A DNA stretch of 37,631 bases from Hymenopellis radicata (Eukaryota > Basidiomycota > Agaricomycetes > Agaricales > Physalacriaceae), in contig JADNRX010000502.1 of NCBI GenBank assembly GCA_015501595.1, positions 1-37,631 on the forward strand, read 5' to 3'. The translations under genes and the position numbers were made by a program. Positions within the stretch are counted from its first letter, which is position 1. Each line of letters opens with the position of its first letter. Of the stretch, positions 19,677 to 27,777 are shown one piece after another. Under the pieces are notes generated by a model, which was given only the letters and a program-made list of their open reading frames with translations, made no database searches and was not told where the DNA came from.

Positions 19677-20753
19677 GATGGTAGAAAGGAAAGCCACACT
19701 CCTGGACAGGTGAACGGCAGTTGTCGCTTGCTCGGTGTTTGGATCCCTAAAAACCGACTGAGCTGAATATGCAATGGAAAAAAGAGAACCCACCACGGTG
19801 CTGCTTGCCTAACAAAGCGAGTGTCTATTGCTCCTGCCGTCGTCTAGGGCATGCAGCGTCGATGGCTGGAATTAAAAAGTGCTGCCTGCTTTGACAGGGC
19901 ATAGACAACAGTAGGCGTCCGGCAGACAAGGAAAGCAGAGAGTCGCAAAATGAGAGACGATGCATAGGTGGAGGGACGGCAGCATGGTGATGATGATGGT
20001 TGGTGGAAGAGAAGATTCAAGATGACCAAACAAGCGATCAAGTGCCGTTCGGATCGCCGGTCCCGTCATCCGACCATCATCCTTGCTGTTGAACGTTGAA
20101 CGTTGAACAGTCACACTGGAGCGACATAAGGTTAGCACCGCCGAGTGGTCAAGGAAAAGATGGACTTATGCAAAACCAAGACCAAACGAGCACATGTACA
20201 TTCAAGTAAATGTATGGTGAGTCTGGAGGTATGAGAAGTATGGGACGTGGTAAGTAAAAACTAGTATGGTAAAATGTTCCATACTCTTCTACTCACCATA
20301 CTCCAACCATACCTTACCATAGATGTGCTGGTTTGCTGATGCTGGGACCACATGAACTACATTCCCAGACCGTGCCCTACGACCAACCTACGATGGCTTG
20401 CAGGCCCTTCAACTACAAATTCGGCGGTTATCTCGTCCTATGGGAACTCGGTCTCGTCATCGAGTTCCCCCCCCGGAAGCACAATCTGTTTCCCCTCTGC
20501 CCTCCTCGAACACTCCGACATCCCTGTCCGGCCTGGTGAAAAGTGTGGATCATTCACGCAGTGAATGGTGGCGGGCCTCATTCGTTGGGTTGACAATGGC
20601 TTCAAACTTAATAGCTCAATGGATCGGCAGTGGAGAAAGTCAGTGTTATTCGTCGTCGAGAGGCTGCCTTTGCCCGAGGTCTCACCCGTTGTAGAAGACG
20701 TCGTTGTAGAAGATGTAGACCAATCGTTACAACCTATCAGTGGTACTTACTAA

Positions 20754-21049
20754 TTTTATGTGTCTACCTCACAGCAAACTATGTGCAAGGATCATGATGT
20801 GCCCACCAAGGGCCCCTAGTTCCTCAGTCTCGTGATCGTCGGCAAGGCTCGTTTTGGTTGTGCGGCATCGGTAGCCGACAACGGAATCAATAACAATCCA
20901 AAAAGGGAAGTTCTCACGATCCCGGAATGTCAACTGTCACATGCATAGTGGCAAGTGTGACATCTGCAAGTGTCGAGTGCAAACTGGAAGTCATGCACTC
21001 CAGACTATGGCTTGAAGAGCCAGAATTTATGACGATAAATAAGGTCATA
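20754..21049. other. Right arm of the 6.3-kb element
   Basis: Between the last dioxygenase codons and the element's right end no gene is recognised. The terminal 37 bp pair with the left end (see the 14713-21049 entry). Confidence 0.4.
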
Positions 21050-21109
21050 GTGTTGTCTAGTACCATGATTGTCTTGCGTTATAGTATCATTCACTCTCCC
21101 AGCATAGTA

Positions 21110-21354
21110 CTGTACTATTACGGTCTTATCTTCACGGGCCGTTACGCGTTATGGTTGTGAAGAGTGTTGGTTACTCTTCAAACCCCGAGTAATTACCTTA
21201 TTTGGAAGGCCCGCCGTTCGGCGGGCCCAGAAAATTCCTGTTTTAGGACAGTTGTGCCTGGCCAGAAGGCCCGTTACGCGTTATGGGGCCCTGAACTCTT
21301 CATTTCACGGGGCCCCGTTACGCGTTACGTGAATACTAGCCCGTAATAGTACAG
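21110..21354. mobile_element. TA-target MITE, 245 bp, copy 1
   Basis: The ends are CTGTACTATTACGG and its complement, flanked by TA (21108-21109 and 21355-21356). It contains repeated GTTACGCGTTA motifs and GC-rich stems (GGCCCGCCG...CGGCGGGCC). Copy 2 at 26775-27019 has the same length and opposite orientation. Each sits in a different place within duplicated flanks, and each flank shows the empty site of the other. Confidence 0.88.
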
Positions 21355-21529
21355 TAGATAGCCATGGTAGTCGGAAATAGACCTTGTTATACACCGCACT
21401 CTGCGAGATCCGTCGACTTCGATGTGGCTATGGATGATGACTACTAAGTATGAGTACTTAGCGCGCCGATTAACGGTGCATCCTTTTATCCTCCACTTGG
21501 TTCGTTCTTATGAGCTGGTGTCAATAAGC

Positions 21530-21542
21530 GTTATCTTATCTA
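21530..21542 (+). promoter_or_regulatory. Double GATA site in the C-type promoter of B2
   Basis: GTTATCTTATCTA is the complement-strand form of the double WGATAR site. It precedes the ATGTCGCGCCTGCT start by about 57 bp, as in the C genes, although the coding part that follows is from B. Confidence 0.45.
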
Positions 21543-21598
21543 ATCGTTATTGCCTTGGCCTTCGGCAATTCTCCCACGCGAGCCTCTGCATCCTTCCA

Positions 21599-23720
21599 TG
21601 TCGCGCCTGCTTACCTCGGCAAGGTACCCATTGGATTGCTCCCACTCGCAGTAGAGATCGGCACGAGTGGGTACCCGGGTGCACCCGGCACCCGTCCGGC
21701 AAATACCTGGTACCCAAAAGCTGTACTTGCCACCCGCGAAAATACTTGCCACCCGCGGGTACTTGACCCGCGGGTCAAGTACTTGGCAAGTACTTGCTCG
21801 AAAGGCAAGTATTTGCACCATCCGGGTGGGCAAGTACTTGCCAGATTCTGCATATGATTCCGCCTATGATTCGTGCCCGCCGCCGACCCCCGAGCAATTG
21901 CGCAGGGGCTAGCGACGTGCACGATACAGATCGCTGAAGCCCCGGCTACTTGCATAAGCAATAACCGGGACTCAACAAAGTGTAGGATGGTGGGGAGGGA
22001 AACAAGAACAGAATGTGAGCAGGAGACGTAGAGAGGATGGTGATGTTGTGAGAGGAGACAGTGCATGTGAGAGGATGGCGCTAGGGTGAATGAGTTTGAG
22101 AAACAATGAAAAATGGAAATAAACACGCACCGTTTGGGGCGGGATGCGTCCGCGACGCCATCCAGCCCTGGTCACTGACTGCCCACACCTCCAATAGTGT
22201 CAAGATCGTCAATCGGCGCCGTCATATAGACGAGCGCCGCACGTTCCGGGCCCCATCGAACTGGTGCCGTCGTGCAGACGAGCACCAGTGTATTTGAAGG
22301 CAGCGGGCCGGCAGACAGCCAACCACGCACGAGAATCCAAAGAAATGGTCGTAGTATCATTGCTGCCTCGCTTGTGAGGGCCTACGCGCTGCGGGTCCTC
22401 GTTAAATTGGTGTCGTCGCGAAGACGAACACCAGAATGCGCCCCGGAACGTATCCGAGGGCGCAGCGGCCGGCGCGAAGCCAAACCGCATCGGAGAGCGA
22501 AAGAGCATAGAGAATGGAAGTAGAACAGGCCCCAGAATAAGTTCTGGGGCCAACGAACACGACGCCGTCGTCGTGCTGTGGTGGGAGGAAGCAAGAGCTG
22601 AGATCAGAGCAGATCGATCGTTATCCGGCAAGTGCCGGGACGTTCGGCCAGCTCGGCGATCAGAGAAATTTCTTCACAACGTCGTTTCTGAGCGATGTTG
22701 AGGTCGTTTGACCTCAAATAAATTTCAATAAATCATGTTTAATATATTTATACCTCTGTGCAAGTACTAGGCAAGTACTTGTAGCAAGTACTTGCCTCAC
22801 CAAACTCGTACTTGTCACCCGCGGCACCACCCGTGGGAAACAAGTACTTGCCACCCGGGTGCCGGGTGCGGCACCACCCGGGTGATCGAAATACTTGCCG
22901 GCACCCGCAAGTATCTGCCACTCGTGCCGATCTCTAACTCGCAGTGAGCGGCGAGGAGCGACAGTACCCTCCCACAAACACCCCACCGTCTACTCCAAGT
23001 CCCGTCCAGAGCGGGTATTCGACGCCACGCAAGAACTTTTCGTTCGTACCGCTCCTCGAACCCGAACCTGTGTACAGTCACGTGGCGCGTCTAACGGCTG
23101 TGGTGTCTCCGATGCTCGCGCCCCCTAGTTCGCTCGTGCTTGACACCTCCACTCCCGCGACCGACGTGCTTTCCGCTGCAAAACCTGTTGCGCGAAAGGA
23201 GAACGTCATGTACATCAATGGAGAGGAGATTGATTTGGACGAGGATGAGCCCAGTCCAGTCGAGCCGAAGAACGCCGACGTGGATCCGTTGATGATTGCA
23301 TGCTCTTTCCGCGCCAAACGCAACACACCGACGTCGTCCCCTCCCCCAATACCCACTGCTCCCGTGGTCGTCCCTGCACAGCCAAAGATCACGACACCGG
23401 AGCCACCAGATCCGATTACCCTGCCTGCTTGCTCGTTCCGCGCGCGTCGGGTTACTCCACCTATCGCTCAGTCCCCACCTGTGACGCGATACCCTCCTGC
23501 GACCGCTTCGCCTCCTTCGCCACGTCCTACCTCTCCACCCTCATCGTGTTCTCCCGTTTATAATCCTCCACGACCCCCACCAACACCAGCACGACGCATG
23601 CCGTGGGACAGCACCATGACCGTCCGCACCACGCGGGATGATACCAATCTTAGCGGCATGGTGGGTCTGGGCAGCCATGGATGGCACAGTGGCCGCACGA
23701 GTCCAGTATTGAGAGCTTGA
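21599..23720 (+). pseudogene. B2: C-promoter/B chimera, broken by a hAT-type insertion
   Basis: The 5' part is the C promoter plus ATGTCGCGCCTGCT, which then joins B sequence at the codons for YLGKVPIGLLPLA (B1 residues about 106-118). B exon 1, with the KSVSF motif, is missing. Read from the C start codon the frame is wrong and stops early (MSRLLTSARYPLDCSHSQ), so the fusion does not produce a B protein from that ATG. At 21652 a hAT-type element interrupts it. The body resumes at 22945 (SGEERQYPPTNTPPSTPSP) and stays open to the end (GRTSPVLRA, stop at 23720) with both CSFRAxR blocks. Long open frame, but neither promoter-start logic nor continuity survives. Confidence 0.7.
21652..22936. mobile_element. 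Non-autonomous hAT-type element, copy 2 (1,285 bp)
   Basis: The same 19-bp ends as copy 1 (TAGAGATCGGCACGAGTGG) and a perfect 8-bp target duplication, ACTCGCAG (21644-21651 and 22937-22944). It differs from copy 1 by scattered single-base changes and 1-base indels, so both inserted separately from closely related sources. The orientation relative to the array is the same as copy 1. It contains the same stem-loops and no transposase. Confidence 0.92.
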
Positions 23721-24788
23721 AATCGTCATTTGTAATGTTTCATTATCTATTATACATCCCCTTTTTTATCGCATTTTTTTTGTTCTATAGACATCATCAT
23801 TATCATCCCGTTTTTTATAGTCCTAGGACATGCATGCATACTATAGACGTATCACTACACGCCCACGACGGACTTGCATCATGTCCCTAATTCCGCGCTC
23901 TGCCTAATTCTCTTTTGTTCTTGCGCGTGTTGTGCCGCAAGCGAGGCAACGCTCGCTGCTCGGGATGAACGATCGTCGAGTTGTAAGAGCTCCTCGTCTC
24001 TTTATTAACGCTCACTCATTATCCAGAGGAGTGATCGTACAACTTGAGTCTAGCTCTCGAGATCTTGGGGTGTTGTGAAAAGCGTCGGCTTGCTTCATCT
24101 TGGCTGCTCTGCTAGTAGATGTCACCCTCTGACGCGACGTTTTGGAGATCTCCGCCCAACCTTGTCCGGAGAATCTGCCTTGTTTCTCGCAGTTCGCCCG
24201 CCGATTCACCTCCTTGTTACGGAGCTCGCGCGGGGAGGGGCTAACGCCGCTCCGACAATAATCTCAGACTAGGATTCTACTACTAAGCTGTGAGCTCTTG
24301 TGTCTTCCATCCCTCCGTCGAGCCCTCGCTGGCATCAGTTTCAATCATCAAAGGGGAAAAGTGATGTACGAGTCTCATCGGCTGTTTAGCGAGAAACCGA
24401 CAATTCCAGACTTGGAGGCTGTCTCTTCGTCGCTGACATACATTGATCGAGTTGGTGGTGAGGCGACTTGCATCGCGGCCAGCGGATGAAACGGAAGATC
24501 GAGAGTACGACGTGCAGAAGAACTAAACCTGTCTTGACTCAACTTTAACATAGAAAGGGTGAACTCCTCGTCTCATTTATTACGAACGTATCCAGCTCTG
24601 AAGGACATTCCCCCAGAACGAAAATGCGAACGTCATCGTACAACTTTTGACGGCAAAGTCGGTCTAGCTCTGGAAACTTTGGGTCCTTGGAAATAGAGGG
24701 GGTGCGCCGTCAACTTCCTTAGTTGCAGGGTCAGCACGCCCACACTGTGGGAGCATACCCACACTCGGCGTGTTATCGACATGCACGG
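23721..24788 (+). repeat. B-to-A spacer block, second copy
   Basis: Homologous to 10197-11444, lacking the extra 120-bp segment. From 24400 to the A3 start it is almost identical to its counterpart, including the runs at 24545-24720. No protein is encoded. It holds the presumptive promoter of A3. Confidence 0.6.
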
Positions 24789-26554
24789 ATGATCCCATCA
24801 ACAGCATCCCCTCACTTTCGTCTTACTCTCATGATGCCCATCCAGGACATCTGCACGGCCGACTGCTCTCAGACTGTGGACGTAGCCGACGATGATGGAT
24901 ACGATGCTCGTATTGAGGATGAGGAATCCAACTGTAAAACTTGTTGTACCTATATGTTTAGATGAAGACGCGGAGGTGGACTGTTCGGCCACAGGTTCGA
25001 ACGAGGATATCAAGTTTTTACAGCTCATAAGGTTTAGCGGCCGTTCCAAATCCTATTACAAATGGGTGCACGTCAAGTCAAGGTTTGTAGCTTGGCAACC
25101 CCTGCATGGAGTACACCTCTCACACTGATGCTTTAGCGACGTAAAAGATTCATTTTGGGACTTCGATGGGGTTGGACAACTTGAAAGGATGGATATCGAA
25201 AGCTGAGTTTATGCAATGGCTTGATGCAGTGGAGGATGTTCAAGGGAGGTGCCTGAAGGCTCTGGATGCACTCGCTGAGACCGTAGGCGGAATGGCAAGA
25301 GAGCTCTGGTGTTGGTATCGCGAAACGGATGGCACGGTGAGTATATGTTATGTTGCAATGAGTTGCCCATGGAGTCTGATTTGTACTAGAAGCTCAACTA
25401 TCATGGGACACTGAAAGTAGTGCTCAGTATCATCACCCGCACAAGAGCTTGGACTGACGCCGACTGGTGGGGCTGCCACCAGTTGTACATTCCTGGTCAA
25501 AGGATGTACAACGTCTCGGTCACCTCAAGTGTGTTTGGGGAGACGATTCTCCTTGATCAATCCCCAAACAGGCCATGGAAGGATCTTGCGGATGTCATGC
25601 AGATTACCCTACCGTACTTCCGGGAGATGTCCGCTCGCGTTGAAGTACTCTCGAAGCTTCATAGAGTGGGCGGCTCCTCCGGTTCCTCTGACTCGACATC
25701 AAGCTTTGGACCGACAACTATAGCCAACCTTATTGCATGCCTTGATGTAGCGGAGAGCGTTGCGAAACTGGTGCCAGTGCTCGGGGACGTCCTGGAAGGT
25801 ACATGCGGAATCCTACGGAAGATCGTCCAAGCTGCAGAGGCGAGTCAACGCTGTCGTTATACACTTGATACTCGACACTAACGGGCGCGTTCACGTCAGG
25901 GCGCACGCGCCGCCCGCGACGAGTGCAAGGCTCTTGCAGAACATTACGGCGTGTATTACGCTCGCGATTGTCAACGAGATTGGGTCCAGAGCTACTGGGA
26001 GCGGGACAGAAATTAAGCGGATTTGTGATCTAACTGCGTACGATCCACATCCACACGTCGGCGCTCGCGTCTGATTTGGCTCTATAGCGTTATCGGTCAA
26101 GTCAACCAAAGAGTTCAGAAACTGTCAAAGCTCGGGGCCTCAAGTACTTCGCCTCGCGTGGAAAAATCAAAATCCCAGGTCCAAGAACTGCGCGCGCAAG
26201 TGGATTAATGCGCGGATCTCGTTTCAGGTTTGCGCTTCCCTTTTGCCAGCGGTATTCTTTCTCACACTCCCCAAAGATTGGAACCGATATCTCGACGACT
26301 CGATTACTCTATGATCTCAGCATGATGCAGGCAAGGCTCATGTCGCGTGTCGACGATATCTACAAGGTTCAGACAAGGATGGATGGCAAGCTGGATACGA
26401 CCCACAGGAAGCTCGATAGAAAACTCGATATGATTCTAGTGAAGGTTCGTAGCATGATCACTTCTCGTCGATTGATGATTTATCTTCGCTTAGATGCATG
26501 GCGCTGGGTACGGAGACGGTCAAGCTTTGTGAAGTGGAGAATGGACTGATATGA
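24789..26554 (+). pseudogene. A3: decayed A-family copy
   Basis: The start matches A1 and A2 (MIPSTASPHFRLTLMMPIQD), but exon 1 shifts frame near 24955 (TATATGTTTAGATGAAG has one extra base compared with A2). Exons 2 and 3 are open: WISKAEFMQWLDAVEDVQGR, TRAWTDADWWGCHQLYIPGQ, LPYFREMSARVEVLSKLHRV, LDVAESVAKLVPVLGDVLEG. The third intron has a GC donor (GAG/GCGAGT at 25840) instead of GT. Exon 4 shifts again near 25943. Further one-base changes occur near 26133, 26167 and 26206 (where GGATTAATG creates a stop). The C-terminal exon is shortened. This is the most degraded copy. Confidence 0.8.
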
Positions 26555-26774
26555 CACAGCCAAGTGACCGAGCATGTGTCGCGCTTTGAATTTACATTAT
26601 GGTGTAGATAAATTTCTCAAAGTGATCCAGTATGATGACTGTCTCAAGACTGTCTTGTTTTATATCATTCACTCTCCCAGTATATATAGTCATGGTAGTC
26701 GGAAAAAGACCTTGTTGTACACCGCACTCTGCGAGATCCGTCGAGTTCGATGTGGCTATGAATGATGAGCACTA
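26555..26774 (+). repeat. A-gene 3' flank block
   Basis: Downstream of A3, this block (CAAGTGACCGAGCATG..., TATCATTCACTCTCCCAG, CATGGTAGTCGGAAAAAGAC) recurs at 21050-21440, 29600-29725 and, inverted, at 4805-4940. It is the junction between A and the next module and has no gene. Confidence 0.6.
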
Positions 26775-27019
26775 CTGTACTATTACGGGCTAGTATTCAC
26801 GTAACGCGTAACGGGGCCCCGTGAAATGAAGAGTTCAGGGCCCCATAACGCGTAACGGGCCTTCTGGCCAGGCACAACTGTCCTAAAACAGGAATTTTCT
26901 GGGCCCGCCGAACGGCGGGCCTTCCAAATAAGGTAATTACTCGGGGTTTGAAGAGTAACCAACACTCTTCACAACCATAACGCGTAACGGCCCGTGAAGA
27001 TAAGACCGTAATAGTACAG
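26775..27019. mobile_element. TA-target MITE, 245 bp, copy 2
   Basis: Reverse-oriented sister of the 21110-21354 element, flanked by TA at 26773-26774 and 27020-27021. The internal sequence appears identical when inverted, implying very recent movement of both. Confidence 0.88.
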
Positions 27020-27174
27020 TATGAGTACTTGGCATGCCGATTAAGTAGCGGTGCATTCTTTGGTCCGCCACTTGGTTCGTTACTAGCTGGCATCAATATA
27101 TATTTCAAGGACTTTGTCCTTGACAATAGTCCGCCCAAATACCAATGTAATATAATCACCACGGAGCATCTAGC

Positions 27175-27187
27175 GTTATCTTATCTA
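27175..27187 (+). promoter_or_regulatory. Double GATA site in the C-type promoter of B3
   Basis: GTTATCTTATCTA, the same tandem WGATAR element as upstream of C1-C3 and B2, 54 bp before ATGTCGCGCCTGCT at 27241. Confidence 0.45.
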
Positions 27188-27240
27188 ATTTATGATGGCC
27201 TTCGGCAATTCTCCCACGCGAGCCTCTGCATCCAACCACC

Positions 27241-27735
27241 ATGTCGCGCCTGCTTACCTCTACCCCTGCTCCCACTCGCAGTGAGCGGCGAGGAGCGGCA
27301 GTACCCTGCCACAAACACCCCACCATCTACTCCAAGTCCCGTCCAGAGCGGGTATTCGACGCCACGCAAGAACTTTTCGTTCGTACCGCTCCTCGAACCC
27401 GAACCTGTGTACAGTCACGCGGCGCGTCTAAAGGCTGTGTTGTCTCCGATGCTCGTGCCCTCTACTCCTCTCGTGCTTAATCCTAAAGACACCTCCACTC
27501 CCGCCGCCGACGTGCTTTCCGCTGCAAAACCTATTGCGCGAAAGAAAAACATCATGTACATCAATGGCGAGGAGGTTGCTTTGGATGCCAGTCCAGTCGA
27601 GCCGAAGAAAGCCGACGTGGATCCGTTGATGATTGCATGCTCTTTCCGCGCCAAACGCAACACACCGACGTCGTCCCCTCCCCCAATACCCACTGCTCCC
27701 GTGGTCGTCCCTGCACAGCCAAAGATCACGACACC
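27241..27735 (+). pseudogene. B3: C-promoter/B chimera, truncated at both ends
   Basis: The C promoter and ATGTCGCGCCTGCTTACCTC join B sequence, as in B2 but with a further small deletion. The B frame (LLPLAVSGEERQYPATNTPP..., YINGEEVALDASPVEPKKAD, CSFRAKRNTPTSSPP) is open, then is cut after AKITTP-like sequence at about 27735, where A4 sequence begins. The stop of the B frame (TGA, 27779-27781) overlaps the A4 start as ATGA. The PP1-docking N-terminus and the second CSFRARR block are absent. Confidence 0.7.
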
Positions 27736-27777
27736 GCCATCATATATACCATGGCGGTCCGTGCACAGCATGCACGG

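Larger units (their letters stand above)
17662..20340. mobile_element. Pack-type TIR element (2.7 kb) carrying PX and CK1 gene fragments
   Basis: The ends are imperfect inverted repeats beginning CATCAGCAA(G/A)(T/C)CAGCACAT and continuing into (G)GTATGG motifs. Both subterminal regions (17680-17840 and 20210-20330) are full of GTATGG/CCATAC repeats, typical of transposase-binding arrays. A 2-bp CT stands on each side; removing the element with one CT joins CGCCGCCA to CTGGGACCAC, which reads R-R-H-W-D-H in the interrupted dioxygenase. The interior carries fragments of two unrelated host genes on the minus strand (PX domain, 19376-19676; casein kinase 1, 19005-19370), but no transposase was recognised. 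The superfamily is uncertain; short duplications occur in CACTA-like elements. Confidence 0.75.
16037..20753 (+). pseudogene. TET/JBP-like 2OG-Fe(II) dioxygenase relic, split by two insertions
   Basis: The family oxidises methylated bases in DNA; fungal copies travel with KDZ transposons. Pieces in order: MPNLGDLRSQKIPPPYAVLG (16037); NRSRYYKNRRDACELEQDLL and KILDEYLLMELRQLLGFRLI joined to EWNGR; after a 50-nt GTGCGT...GCCAG intron, DPVKIVDSHQCLLVFLAGR; CWDEVERELRTAFTEIM; YGAVGAGISLGTGSIAPGNL; VLKRVVGFVN plus CAFEGALPKLY across a GTGCGT...TCCAG intron. After an insertion come YSLYKKLLSLIIARNPHIQR and AHFNLGP/VTVTRRH (to 17661). After a second insertion, WDHMNYIPRPC, FNYKFGGYLVLWELGLVIEF, PPGSTICFPSALLEHSDIPV, GEKCGSFTQ, an in-frame TGA, and GLIRWVDNGFKLNSSM. 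At least four frameshifts are seen (A7 run near 16320, near 16663, near 17620, C8 run near 20470). The distal catalytic His (EHSD) is present; the HxD is cut by the insertion. Confidence 0.75.
14713..21049. mobile_element. 6.3-kb degenerate element carrying a TET/JBP gene (KDZ-type?)
   Basis: The A-B array is interrupted here. The A2 3' flank breaks off at about 14712 and the matching flank resumes at 21050. The sequence GTGTTG(T) stands on both sides (14707-14713 and 21050-21056), a likely 6-7 bp target duplication. The two ends form an imperfect inverted repeat of about 37 bp with 28 matches, including the shared CGTCAT core (left from 14713, right ending at 21049). Inside lies a TET/JBP-type dioxygenase relic, a gene class amplified with KDZ transposons in mushrooms (Iyer and colleagues). 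No transposase frame remains. The KDZ label is an inference from this cargo. Confidence 0.55.
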
